Shown here one piece after another: positions 33,301 through 40,250 of a DNA stretch of 64,000 nt. Source of the stretch: Trichaptum fuscoviolaceum (lineage: Eukaryota > Basidiomycota > Agaricomycetes > Hymenochaetales > Trichaptaceae); NCBI GenBank assembly GCA_910574455.1, contig CAJSYZ010000001.1, positions 3,703,424 to 3,767,423 of the forward strand, read 5' to 3'. Every line of letters starts with the position of its first letter. Position 1 is the first letter of the stretch. A program made the translations under genes and the position numbers. The notes under the pieces were generated by a model. It did not search any database. It saw only the letters and a list, made by a program, of their open reading frames with translations, and had not been told where the DNA came from.

Positions 33301-34687
33301 GCTAGTGAAGACTCGTCGATACAGAGATAGGGAAGGGAATGGTGCACAGTTTTATGCACGGGAATTGGATGTATGACCGGGGGTTTCGGACCAGTTTGAA
33401 AGCGAGTCTTCAATGACGGGTATTTCTTAAATAATATGTCGATTATATGAAAGACCAAGGATTCATTAAGCTGTTGGAATTGTAGGAGGGTAGGGTATTG
33501 GTCTTCAGTTCTGATCGGAAGGTCCGGTTGCCGATATATTTGCGGTGGTAGCATACTCGATTTGAGGTCGCCTAGTCGAATGTTCGGGAGTTCGATTATT
33601 GAAGATGTTGTCCCCGATAGAAATTTTGATTTGTTGTCCTCGCGCTGTTCGCTGACGTCGTATCTGAGACAAAGATTGTCCCAGCTAATAAGAAACGGCG
33701 TCTCCTTGACAAGGGATCGAATCTGCCGAAGACGCTCGTCCGCGAGCGTCTTGAGTCTTCGAACGGCAGTGCTGTAGGACACAGATAGTCCGGCATGGCT
33801 CAAGACATCGAATATTGCTTTCGAGGCCCCGCTTGCTAGAAGCCAGAAGCTCAAAACGACTTGCAATGCGTTTGCGCGTTCGCTCCGAGCCTGAGCAAGC
33901 ATACCAATAGCTGTCGCATAAACCTATGAATTAAATGAGCTGGAGACCCTAGCAAGACAAAAAACAGACGCACCAGATCCCTATTCCTTCTCTGAGATTC
34001 CGAGCCCTTTTTTGACCGACTCCCAGTTGACCGAAGGCACTTCCACAGCAAAGGACAATGTTCTTCCGTTCGGGACACGATATTAGACATCGAGAAGTCC
34101 GCGAGCAGATAGCTGAGATCTCCGGACGGCATCATCAAAGCCACAAGTCTTTGTCCTTCCTTCTCTGCCTCACGCTCTACCCATCCCTCTACCCATCTCC
34201 GAACCATTGCCGAACACCTCTTCTCCATCTCATCCAACAGCTTGCCTCCATGCTGGTTCAATGTCCGCGAGACATATGCCGACATTTGCTGCTCAGATAT
34301 CGTTAGGAGCGCATCCAGGAAGCCGTGGAGGGTCCAGTTGCTGAGCTGGAGGTAGTCATTGATATGCTTGATGACTTCAACAGCATTGGGCTTGCGGGCG
34401 CGGGTCGGAGGCTGCGGAACTCGTTCATTGTGCGTACGGACGCTCGGGTGCGGAGAAGCTGATATCTCAGGTAGATTGAAATGTATCGCACTTGCTCTCG
34501 AAGGAGTCTCGGATTGTGACAATGCGCTCGAGCTATTCGGAGACGCAGCTACCGTGCTTAGGTCGACTATGCTCTCGAGCTTAGGTTTTTTTCTGTATAT
34601 TCTTTTTTCACCTGGAGTAGAATCAATAAATGATATGTTTAAATTACGCTCCCCTAATGGGCGCTTCAGCGGTGTAGAATGCTGCAT
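20732..34687 (-). CDS. DUF6589-like protein, intron invaded by retrotransposon E1
   Basis: Model complement(join(20732..21289,21373..21472,21539..22188,33177..33923,33974..34687)), 922 aa once the 10.9-kb element is left out. All joins keep frame. The product has a Ser/Pro-rich N-terminus, then a middle region with QARSERANALQVVLSFWLLA and SWDNLCLRYDV. A late region carries SGDLLTWSL, WVDKLLGLFHVKMAGT and NMSGRPGQFKELDLLQEH, which I associate with the basidiomycete family DUF6589 (function unknown, very numerous in mushrooms). The C-terminus is acidic. The intron 22189-33176 would be only 52 nt without the insertion (branch-like CTAAC, acceptor AATAG). The element lies antisense within the first five intron bases. 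Whether the gene is still spliced is unknown; an 11-kb intron is far beyond the fungal norm, so it is probably inactivated. Confidence 0.7.
21295..21330. repeat. (ATG)12 microsatellite
   Basis: Twelve ATG trinucleotides in the intron 21290-21372 of the DUF6589-like gene, beside its acceptor (TTTCAG on the minus strand). Confidence 0.95.
22241..22789 (+). repeat. E1 5' LTR
   Basis: 549 bp, ends TGTTACG..CGTAACA. Contains TATATAA at 22574-22580 and the sequence AAGTCAATCCT (22613-22623), about 39 nt downstream, that is complementary to the primer site. Confidence 0.95.
22793..22803 (+). promoter_or_regulatory. E1 self-primer binding site
   Basis: AGGATTGACTT, three bases after the LTR, is the exact reverse complement of AAGTCAATCCT in the LTR at 22613-22623, about where transcription should begin. 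This is the self-priming arrangement known from Tf1 and sushi elements. I see no tRNA-complementary site in its place. Confidence 0.8.
23381..24001 (+). CDS. E1 accessory ORF1, Pro-rich hypothetical
   Basis: Open frame of about 206 codons beginning near a GTG at 23381, with no ATG at its head. Product is rich in Pro, Thr and Ser (TPPSVERALRPFPQPRTSE, PAPGPSRT) with an acidic middle and a basic Arg-rich end. No recognised domain. Overlaps the next frame (23880-24479). It lies in the extended leader between the primer site and gag, which ordinary chromoviruses lack or use only as UTR. Confidence 0.4.
   Translation: MPNLRITILLADRTELPLAGVLRINILNPVSIYDLQPTSYQSDTPPHNPSELDESRTDPQDYSEYEHRTQEDNESLYDQLVPPRLEPTVTQETYAYSAEEGTDFENPSHHWNEVSEHNRLLPPATPNHSNPPITTPPSVERALRPFPQPRTSERTPTPAPGPSRTLGNLRQTFQRTGRRLRNTLQQPINQSGESSSRSRPQLRPTN
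23880..24479 (+). CDS. E1 accessory ORF2, integrase-zinc-finger-like module
   Basis: Open from 23880 to the TGA at 24477-24479, without an ATG, so it would need frameshifting, splicing or a near-cognate start. The product holds INWIYRHGIFWFEGKPYIPD, LRKGLIG, a first His, eight residues, a second His, 29 residues including YWPG, then C-I-C. The order aromatic-Gly-Leu..YIPD..LR..H..H..YWPG..C.C is that of the integrase H2C2 domain at the start of retroviral-type integrases, but here it lies before gag. E2 has the same module with identical spacing at 52328-52936. The true integrase finger is separately present in pol, so this is an extra copy. The family resemblance is by eye; function unknown. 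Confidence 0.5.
   Translation, partial: ETSDKLSKGQEDDSGIHYNNRLINLANQAPAPAPNFDQLIEDNYQHLVNSALVHPIQQNSKYDLQYLQLRLHSIRHDPINWIYRHGIFWFEGKPYIPDCYLRKGLIGICHTKVDNAIDHFSERETLLNLTSIVYWPGQPQDVATEIRKCICYLLHSEPPTRVASPPLEASIRSITPPPVEPEEGSRTVTPTPPANEDTN
25487..26629 (+). CDS. gag: E1 Gag (capsid/nucleocapsid)
   Basis: 380 aa from ATG 25487 (context GAAATGGCC), chosen because the E2 Gag also starts ATGGCC and the usual chromovirus Gag begins just before a KPFNFTGKRSEASRWLSLVE-like capsid segment. Capsid helices include WQQFVDKFKSHF and DDYIHNFQRLA. The nucleocapsid has one CX2CX4HX4C zinc knuckle, CFYCKKAGHFANKC, followed by a basic stretch and a very acidic end. The same frame is open back to 24596 (Ala/Pro/Glu-rich), so a longer N-terminal form is possible. 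Gag ends TGA 26627-26629 on a frameshift heptamer. Confidence 0.9.
   Translation: MADQADHQPRGTGANKPFNFTGKRSEASRWLSLVENYLALNDLDYATDQRKIRFALSFCTEGPAAIFAKNVKDEQDNAQWVMTWQQFVDKFKSHFISTDYIADAFKELSSLKQAPMDKIDDYIHNFQRLAREANITDFTVLFSMFKNGLLRHTRTALLQKDIPVPDNGIKIMAPYYEAARKIGKSYEEIYQDNRPFNRLRNRYGQSSYNRPRFNKFRRRRLNEMDIDSEPESDQPEEPENLEESFKLYAMYFNKLTPEEKKKAQADGLCFYCKKAGHFANKCPSRPARTSKFRSSGKSPRKFQNNFRRNNGRFKKRNINSMELDEEPDDPDDLIAERAIQIHEMMTDLNGQEQEALFNMLDEMPDPNDDNDDFDDDDGNF
26617..30063 (+). CDS. pol: E1 Pol polyprotein with chromodomain
   Basis: About 1,145 residues counted from 26626, in the -1 frame relative to gag with no ATG of its own, so made as a Gag-Pol fusion. In order: aspartic protease with LLDTGAQ (Asp about 44); reverse transcriptase with VYMDDIMIH (YMDD 352-355); RNase H with ETDASAVATGAVL (about 500); integrase HHCC finger HHDLPTRNHPG..CAICQQ (about 728-770); integrase core D801, D862, E898 with the classic 35-residue D-E spacing (RGPQFAS, TDGQAERTNQE). 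A C-terminal chromodomain (about 1091-1140, YEVEAILNHRG..YLVKWLGYP) recruits chromovirus integrases to chromatin marks. All catalytic residues are present and there are no stops, so it looks functional. Confidence 0.95.
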   Translation, partial: WKFLINSELVNLIQLNTITINGNTRSFRIPITVLINGQPHTLSALLDTGAQLNFINSKLANKLKLKTQKIDKPILVSNADGTLNTEGSVTKRTRIHITHPHTLSPHFYLTHIPKDDVILGLPWFKQAKPKIDWGNDAITINKITISTRMEQEKQQKLPLPEKLDIPKEYMPYANIFSEKEIQTYPPARPYDHEIKTKPSFIPKIFKTYNTPYHQRPILRDLINDLLKKGFIKPSASPMASPLFFISKKDGTLRPIQDYRYLNEHTIRDGFPIPNTQTLLNQLQGSKYFTTLDIRQGYHNIRIKEEDQWKAAFNCEEGHFQPTVMFFGLCNSPATFQRFMNDILAKQIRENKCIVYMDDIMIHAATMQQLISNTLEVFDVLKKHKLYLKPAKCRFHQTEVPFLGYIISESQIKTDPTKIQGIVDWPTPKNLRDIRSFTGFTNFYRRFIPHYATICRPLDQLKRKNIPFTWTDRQQHAFQTLKDLFSKQPLLMQPDPNKPFYLETDASAVATGAVLRQLDKDNQLRPIGYISQALNPTQRNWQIYDRELFAIIRALQTWRHYLLGSPHVITVHCDHKNLTYWRQPQRLTPRQARWQNELSRYPLQIQAVPGKHMIQSDALSRRPDQFKTEGELNNEVTLLPEKVFIQEMEILEAEIEEQDDDDRNTIDIDELHDNIRLETGDIQKAMTLIQNELPLTKPKMNDFSIKDNLVHFRNKIYVPKNKEIMRNILRLHHDLPTRNHPGIANTMEQIRRTYYWPRMQQFISKYVQGCAICQQMKINHHPLVPPLSPIIADKDTYPFATVNIDFITDLPESNGYNSICVIVDHDCTKAIVLTPCNKTITALDTAQLYIDNVYKRFGLPRKIISDRGPQFASTLFRQLCRLLHIKQAMSTAYHPQTDGQAERTNQEIEAYFRIYAANHPQHWSRYIPMMEFTHNNRKHSTTEQTPFRLLMGYDPTSFPTEKSEIDSNIPTLQTRLIKILELRTEAEAALTLAQEFQRETQESHFQPLEEGQSVWLEARNLRRTGLPSKFQSKREGPFTIIKKLRDNVYQLDLPEHWKIHPVFHASLLTPHKETDEHGPSYTRPPPELIEGEEEYEVEAILNHRGPPKKREYLVKWLGYPTSQNQWIPEHSLENTQELLSEYKKAHRIK
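26620..26626 (+). promoter_or_regulatory. -1 ribosomal frameshift heptamer
   Basis: A AAT TTT directly followed by the Gag stop TGA. The heptamer fits X XXY YYZ in the Gag frame, and slipping back one base leads into pol. The same GGA AAT TTT TGA occurs in E2 at 55170-55176. Confidence 0.75.
30060..30513 (+). CDS. E1 post-pol overlapping ORFs (A)
   Basis: Pol ends in TGA overlapped by an ATG (ATGA at 30060-30063) that opens a 60-codon frame to 30242 (MTELAFDFIPHPEQT). A second frame, 30070-30513, contains a better protein-like stretch after ATG 30217 (MIKPADLANFCAYILSLDI). Unrecognised. The ATGA overlap suggests translation by termination-reinitiation. Confidence 0.35.
30371..31045 (+). CDS. 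E1 post-pol overlapping ORF (B)
   Basis: 224 codons without an ATG at its head, overlapping ORF A by 143 nt and ORF C by 275 nt, each in the next frame (+1). Contains a leucine-rich helical segment (ILNDLRTLAAETP, LIFHLFNFIHQQEE, HLIDFIDTLLTHA) and a Ser/Thr/Pro-rich end. Unrecognised; may be expressed only by frameshifting. Confidence 0.35.
   Translation: MYSPHRIEEIPRKLQSDMGRTISSLSRQHRTINRRRPTPIPSPQPLRDDPPPTEISKEQILNDLRTLAAETPTNRQPTLIFHLFNFIHQQEEPNTPPLNHLIDFIDTLLTHATPLHQAHLSIGLYILIQMVKTNDLEGSVQLPNGFRFIHRQPASVQTSETSASRDSTSPPPLEPFSPAYSPTTSTESLTSHTTDDPDSDKENIPTRHAIQLRHPYSDVRSAPF
30771..31544 (+). CDS. E1 post-pol ORF (C) with terminal Cys cluster
   Basis: 257 aa from ATG 30771. Pro-rich first half; the second half has RRTFFTPEYATPIL and ends DPICVCSCCRYCPVH. 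E2 ORF 58662-59150 shares the HTFF..PDYA segment and ends DPYCTCSCCHYDCPTHSL, so the two are homologous despite divergence. The terminal C-x-C-x-C-C motif could bind zinc. Not a domain I know from chromoviruses. Stop TAA is followed two bases later by the ATG of ORF D. Confidence 0.55.
   Translation: MTSKDQYNFRMDSDSFTGNRHPFRPPKLLLPEIPHPLRPWNLSLPHIVPLPPRNHSPVTLPTTRTQTKRTSPLDMPFNFDTPIPTFEAPPFDAEENLAATDPGPLLPAEDIDPLWVTGWGNHANDWQNGAWHPQLTPAHPENDYPSPPPSPTLPPLSPFDLVRHYIFDPSHSDYINIRRLKTLNPHPQLTTLVLRRTFFTPEYATPILQALHILLDLPYVPWIGRRVRHAGTPHRHFVAYDEDPICVCSCCRYCPVH
31547..32455 (+). CDS. E1 post-pol ORF (D)
   Basis: 302 aa from ATG 31547, starting two nt after the TAA of ORF C. N-terminus MPAIRNTRQGLPNRVF with a basic stretch, then LLPGITFQQTLQTRRQC; a helical middle (MYDILESMLDLFESSRRSQQ) and a Pro-rich acidic C-terminal half. 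Corresponds in position, size and start to E2 ORF6 (MPPARSQRNPSRH..), about 299 aa once its insertion is removed. Function unknown. The frame is intact to TGA 32453-32455. Confidence 0.55.
   Translation: MPAIRNTRQGLPNRVFRTPHPRNVKPTRQRFIDGTLPPPDLEQLLPGITFQQTLQTRRQCAATLLHNGKLRDLTQNVTVSPLPHIVYTTQQMYDILESMLDLFESSRRSQQKVDTFEHQELVRRLNQVLITQLENQFNEFEFQSLLSSEIVNGKVNVPTDPEPQPMADPSPLELTPQAAPDAYHEQLHVPIFDLDRLHNFETAPPPPSPHQQLYLPTEEELETINQELQDLAIPELPHMAPPDITIQPPSPPYIVNTPRPEDFTSPPSYAPIDWTDPYFLSMYRLFLNNFDFSQTVTNVPSA
32461..32545 (+). promoter_or_regulatory. E1 tandem 3' hairpins
   Basis: Two copies, 60 nt apart, of a 4-bp stem with a seven-base loop: GGTC-TTAACTT-GACC (32466-32480) and GATC-TTAACTT-GATC (32526-32540), each with TTATT before and CTATAGCG after. 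E2 has the same pair with other, still pairing, stems at 63838-63852 and 63883-63897. They lie between the last ORF and the 3' LTR. Confidence 0.55.
32624..33171 (+). repeat. E1 3' LTR
   Basis: 548 bp, identical to the 5' LTR by eye except for one deleted C. TATA at 32956-32962. Preceded by a short purine tract (GACAGGG) that could prime plus-strand synthesis. Confidence 0.95.
33177..34687 (-). other. 5' half of the split DUF6589-like gene
   Basis: Contains exons 33974-34687 and 33177-33923 of the gene annotated at 20732-34687. If the inserted element blocks splicing, transcripts from here would read antisense into the E1 3' LTR. Confidence 0.7.
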
Positions 34688-35401
34688 AAATTAACTACGA
34701 CATAAATACGACGTCGTGGAACGTTGTAGTAGGAAAAGAGGCGCGTAGACGCGCGCGACGCGCCTATGACCGGCGCAAATCGCGTGTGACTCTCGTACAT
34801 CAGGGAATCTTCTTTTTCACTTAAGGTTACTTAAACGGTCTGAAATTTACTGAAGCCCTGGGAAGTGAAATTCTACTGATTTACTGATTTCAGGCATGTG
34901 GTTTCATTATTCAGGAAGGGGCCTGCTGAAATCAGTGCCGTCGACTTAAATCAGTACTTCAGGCATTCAGTCTTCAGCATTCAAGCATATCAGAAGTTTT
35001 TTTCTGGCATTCGAATTGCAGTGCTCAAGTGTATAAGTTTGTAAGGGGTTCAAGTAGTTCATTCCATAAGTAATTCATCATTTAATCATATAAGCAGACT
35101 TTTTTGTCTGTCGGTTTGCAGTACTCAAGCGTGTAAGTGCGTAAGAGGTTCCAGAATTACTTCATTTCCACAAGTAATTTAAGACAATAAGTAGAAATCA
35201 GTGCATCAGTGTCACGGTCCCTCAGTAGCTACACCACGGCATCCTGAACCAGATTGTATTTTGCCACTTCTGCCTCGCTGGCAGGCTGTTCCTCGGCATA
35301 TTCAGAGAACGAATGCCACTGCAAGTTGATGGTAGTAAGAGCTTGAATACAGTGGCGGGGTGATGGGTCAAAGCCGAAGCTCACCAGAGATCGACCTGCT
35401 C
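34688..35401. other. Intergenic with a 65-bp direct repeat
   Basis: Non-coding. A stretch of about 65 nt (TTGCAGTGCTCAAGTGT.., 35016-35080) recurs 100 nt later (TTGCAGTACTCAAGCGT.., 35116-35180). GCGCG-rich sequence precedes it at 34741-34790, and one GTCACGGT word is at 35211. No gene seen. Confidence 0.6.
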
Positions 35402-38400
35402 TTAAAAGTCTGCGCCGTCCGTAGCCGAATCCCATAATGAACCCTCGTCCTCCTCGCGATCGCCCTCACCTTCCCAGTCCTCTCTGCCTGCGTCATTCTC
35501 CTCGCCCTCAAAACCTCCACTGCGTCCATAACCCACGCTGAAATTCTCGTCCGCATCCTTGTTCTCATCCTGATCCTGATCCTTGTCCTCCTCCTGATCC
35601 TTGTCCTCGACCTCGTCTCCCTCGCCAAGCACACTCTCGTCCTCCATATCGTCTTCCCTATCCTTGAAATCCTCGACTTCTTCGCCGTCATTATCCTTAT
35701 CCTCCTTGCACTTACTACTTCTAGTAGCGCCCTCGCCATATGTATACTCGCCGCTCGCATCCGCGTCTCCAACGTCAAGATACAGGGAGAAATCCCTGCC
35801 AGTGACACCCGATCCAACAAGTTCGGTGTTCTTTCCCGCACTAAAATCTTCAATGGAATTGTAAGCTGCTAGGCGGGATCGGACCTTCTCCCAGTTTGAT
35901 TCAGTAAAAAACGAGGAATTCAACAATAAGTTAACATAGTCGTCCGTATGAGGCTGCCACAGAGCACTGGTGAAGTACCACTCAGCGCCACCAAACTCTT
36001 CTTTGATCTTTTGCAACCGGGCCACTTGCTTGTCGATTGCAACCTTGACCTGTTCATGAGAAATTCAGCGAATAAAGCCACTATAAGAACTGAAGTAGAT
36101 AGATACCGCGGTTGCCGCAAGAGCGAGGGCACCGATAGGCTTTCCTATTGTGTTTTTATCCAGTACTTTATGCCGACCCAGGGCCAAGACTAGGTGTACG
36201 GACAACACTGAGATTACAAGATCAGAGCAGAACAACCCTTGCTTCTGTACTTTCAGAGTCAATGCAGGGATACGAAGGGTGACATGGGGCAAATTTTTAC
36301 ATACCTTATCCATACTATGCCAGCTTTCCCAGAGGAATGGTTCAGCTTTCTTCTTGTCGACCATCGTCTGCAACATCTTCACAATTTCTTCGGTCTCCAC
36401 CGACTTAGAACGCTCGTTGCCGACGAAACTCGAAATTGATTGTTCGGCTTTCTCGAACAATTTCTTGCGCCAACTATCAGAGCATCTCTGGGCTGCCTAC
36501 AGGGCAGATCATACTTGATTCAAAATGGCCGATGAAAGACAATAAGGGATGACTCAACTAAAGAACAGATGTCGGCCAATTGCGTGTCGTAACTAAGTTC
36601 GACAGAATCAAACACCTTCCCCCACAAGGCTCCGATGGACTTATTGTCCGGGTTTTGCCATGGAGTTGTGGACTTTCCAACTGCGCGATACAGCGAAGGC
36701 AGAAGAATGTGAGTCCAGCCTGCCTGAGTTCCGGGAGGGAGACACTGATTCGTTGCCCTTTTTTTGCCGGGAGCGCGGGATCCCTCCCTTCCGATACTAT
36801 TTCTATCCTTGTCCTCAAGCCCTACAGATGTCTGCATTTCTGCAAGTTAGTGGATGTATATCATAGACATGATTTGATTAACGCACAGAGCTAGTAGTCC
36901 GAGAGACTTTGCGATGACCAAGATGAGCCTTGGTTGCGAGCACTTCGGGTTCAGGACTGATGGATACTGTCGTCATCGCAGGTGATTGTGCTCGTGGTGT
37001 TAGCGACACCTCACAACCACTTGCCTGTTAAAGGAGCCTTGAATTAGTACACGAATCAATTGCAGCAATTAGCTCACACTTGCAATATGTTGCGCATGAG
37101 CCGCCAGAGACCTCTTCAAATTGCGAATAGAAGTAGAAGATTTCATCTGTAGCAATTAGAGGAATTGTTACCAAGAAAAGCTCGAAGAGAATTGAATACC
37201 AGTATATCAGCCTGAGAATGACTGTCTTGCAGTTTACTCTTGTTACTAGTAGTGAGGTTCAAATCCTTGTTGCTTAATCAGAAATGATATGAAATGGAGA
37301 TTAGAAGGATTAACACTAACTGTCGAGGCAGCCTGTGATGACGGCTTCTTCATATACACGTTCATGCTAGTCTGTTTTAGATAGTAAGGAAGTGATCTGA
37401 ATATTGGGTGGAAATGCAAGAATTACCACGGCATGCGAGTTAGAGTCCGGCGGTGACTTCCTCTTCTTATTATTCGCGATCATGCTGTCCTACAATAAGC
37501 AAAGCTTAGTAGACGACCAGATCCTTGCCAAAGAAAGGGGTGCAGAAAGTTGTCCTATTGAGTGTCGATGCCTACACATACCTGCATCTGCAGATACAAC
37601 GCCGGCGATTGCTCTCTATGTCCATCGACAGTAATACCCTCCTGACGAGATGACAGGTGAGTAGTGAGGGGGTAAAAGCAGAATAAACTTACCGTTACAT
37701 CAAGCTGGGAGTTGGCGATTCTCTGCATTTTCGTGCCCTATTCAGAGTACGGTTTGGTAAGTAATGAAGTAAAGATATGTCGACGCCGAAGGACACAAGA
37801 AAGTCCGGCACCAGATCCATGCTTTGATGTGAAACACTCACCTGAACGGCCGATTGTCTCCTGATATTCTTCTTCTCCAGAGCACAAAGAAGGAAGGATA
37901 AGTAGCGCGAACGAAGCAAGACATTATGATGCCACTTACCAACGTTGTAGGAGCCTGCAAGTCGGAGAGAGTGTCGCGGGATAGCTTCCTTTTCTTCGAT
38001 TTATTGCTGGCTCCATCCTGATACGATACAGAAACATTGTTAATTAGCCATCATTGTGCATGGGACTCCACCGATGCATAGTCTCTGTGAATCGAACGAT
38101 TTCTTTGAACTTTAAGCGGCACTCACATTGGCTTGGGGCGGTATTGTAAGTCTCCTTGCGTCCTAATTAAACGCACAATCAAAATATTAAGATTTCATCT
38201 GCCAGTCTAATGAATGCTTTAACCAACTCACATTATCAGTGTCGGAGTCAACAAGATGTGCCGTCTGTCGCTCGCTCGCAAAGCTATTCTTTACACCTTG
38301 AAAACTCGTGAGGGTTACTGTCTCTCCTTCATCCTCCCAAGGACTAAAGTTTGCATCCTCTTGCACCGAGGCGGGGAGCCTAAATTTTCCTTGTGTCAGC

Positions 38401-39773
38401 CAGGCTCACAACTTGAAACAAAGATAAGGATGTGAGCATTATAAGTGAAGAAGCTGCAACGTTCGGGTTCATGATGATCTTGAAGAAGTGTGGCACGGCG
38501 GTGACCCGCCGGGCCGCCACGGTCGCTGCCACTGGCAGTGTCACTGGCGCACGCGTGGCACGCTCAAACTGCCACTGGCAGTGGCGGGCGCATTCAAGCT
38601 ATCAGTACTAGTACTACTAGTAGTAGTAGTAAGTAGTACTACAATGATAAGCTTCAAGTAGCTGAGTTTAAATCAAGCTTCACACTTACTATCAACTTGA
38701 ATTTGTTTGAATTTGAAACTCATCTTTCGTACTATGATGCGAACGGTTGAGTAGTACGACTTCAAACTCACAAGTCAATATCTTCTACTATCTTCCTTGC
38801 GATCTCAGGATTTCTGCCCTCTCCGCCGAAGAAAGTGGATCCATCTGTGTTGCGAAGTGCCCTGACAGGTCGCTTTGTCTTATCGTTCCGTTTTGACGTA
38901 TTGGGCGAGTCTATCATGTCTGTATCCTCACCAGAAAGACTGCTGTCCTGTCCTGCAAGCGTACTATGATAGCCAGTGCCTCCTATGATACGACTTGAAG
39001 CCTTTGCGCCCTGCACACAAGTACGGAAAGGAAGTGCACCTCTGGTGTCCTTTTTCCTCGCCTTTTTTGCGCGCTCTCTATCTGGTCCATCGGAATTGGC
39101 TGCATCATAACGTGAGTCAATATGTTCATCTTTCAAAACCTAAAGTCGTAAAGGTAATGCAACTTACGAACATAAAAGTTTGCATTGCCTTCAGCTTCAC
39201 AAAAGCTGTCTTTTTCCTCGTTCGTTGAACCTGCAATGCCAATATCTGGTAACTCGACTGTCGCTGTCTTGAAGATAAGGACTCACTAGCTTCAGGAGTG
39301 TCTTTCGGTTTTTTTAGCCCTCGTTTGTCAGTGCCAGCCAGCTTAGGTGCAGTTGAGCCCATCTGGGTGCGAATGTCAAGAGCCTTCGACAAATTCTTCT
39401 CAAGCTCCATCGTCTCCAGTATTGCTGTTTCCTGTTGCTCTGCTGCAGCTCTCTTTTTGCGTACCTTCTCAGATGCCTCTTGTTCTTTTGCTGCCCGTTT
39501 CTGTTCCGCATCAAGTTTTCTCTTCTCTCTCGCATCCGCGGCTTGTTGAGCCGCAGCTTCGCGCAGAGCTGCCCGTTCTTCCTTCTGTTTTTCCTTCTCC
39601 TCCTTTTCCCTCAATGCCTCACCACGCTTTGAGGCCTGCTCTTCTCTCCTTCTCTCCTTCTCTTCTTTCTCCCTCAATACCTCCTCTTTCGTTCGACGTG
39701 TTCTGAGTTTATTGACTATGGCTCCCGGGTGCTGATTGCTATTCTTAGCCCGCGTTTGTCTTCGAGTTGACAT
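35402..39773 (-). CDS. 16-exon coiled-coil/acidic protein of a mushroom family linked to transposons
   Basis: Model complement(join(35402..36049,36107..36244,36305..36496,36559..36831,36887..37024,37078..37146,37200..37265,37321..37371,37427..37489,37693..37737,37940..38017,38127..38162,38232..38379,38772..39099,39168..39230,39287..39773)): 940 aa, every join GT-AG and in frame. N-terminus MSTRRQTRAKNSNQHPG, then a long highly charged coiled coil (KEEVLREKEEKERRREE). The middle is basic and built from eight small phase-0 exons. The later part has LPPGTQAGWTHILLPSLYRA, WGKVFDSVEL and KPIGALALAATAV. The C-terminus is very acidic (Asp/Glu repeats). I recall similar charged HPG-start proteins with LPxG..LP..PW and KPIGALALA segments in many Agaricomycetes, without known function. 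It looks intact. It neighbours a Plavaka-type transposase, so it may be a passenger or accessory gene. Confidence 0.7.
38480..38660. repeat. Word-rich segment inside intron 3 of the 16-exon gene
   Basis: Copies of CCACTGGCAGTG-type palindromes and TACTAGTAC/TAGTAGTAGTA runs, within the long intron 38380-38771. The intron is 392 nt against 50-60 for most others, so it appears expanded by these words. Confidence 0.7.
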
Positions 39774-39889
39774 TCTTGTGCAGTGTTTCAAGTCGAGGCA
39801 CGCTGACAGGTGCTATGAGTTTCGATGGTGAATCGAGTTGGCAAAGGTGCAAGTTGTAGTTGAAGTTGGAGATGAGGGCGCCTATTCAA

Positions 39890-40200
39890 GGAAAATTTAC
39901 GCCCACTTGCACTTGCTGGCACTGGCAGTGCCAGTGATTGGCAGCCTTCAAGTTAGGCTGACTCGGAATGAGCCTGACTCAGACTCGGACTTGGACACTC
40001 GGATACTCAGGCTAGCTCTATTACTAGTACTATCACAGTGCTACTGGTACTAGTACTACTCACTGGCACTTGCAGGCTCACTGGCAGGCTGGCGGCGGTG
40101 CCACTGAGTCACTGACAGCCTGAGGCTGTGGCTACTCAGGCTACCGGTACTACTACTAGTAGTACTACTAACTTCAAGTTGTTACTACGCGGGCGTCACC
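39890..40200. repeat. Palindromic-word cluster between divergent genes
   Basis: Lies between the minus-strand 16-exon gene (start 39773) and the plus-strand transposase (start 40251). Filled with GGCACTGGCAGTGCC, CTCACTGGCA, CAGCCTGAGGCTG, GACTCGGA and TACTACTAGTAGTAC. It must also contain both promoters. Confidence 0.75.
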
Positions 40201-40250
40201 GCTGAGCGTGCCATTCAACTTTAAATTCAGCGTTCAATTTACTGGAACTA

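Noticed and set aside
34741..34790. GCGCG-rich inverted sequence upstream of the DUF6589-like gene as a transposon end
   Set aside because: No matching inverted copy found near the RecQ-like gene or elsewhere in the window.
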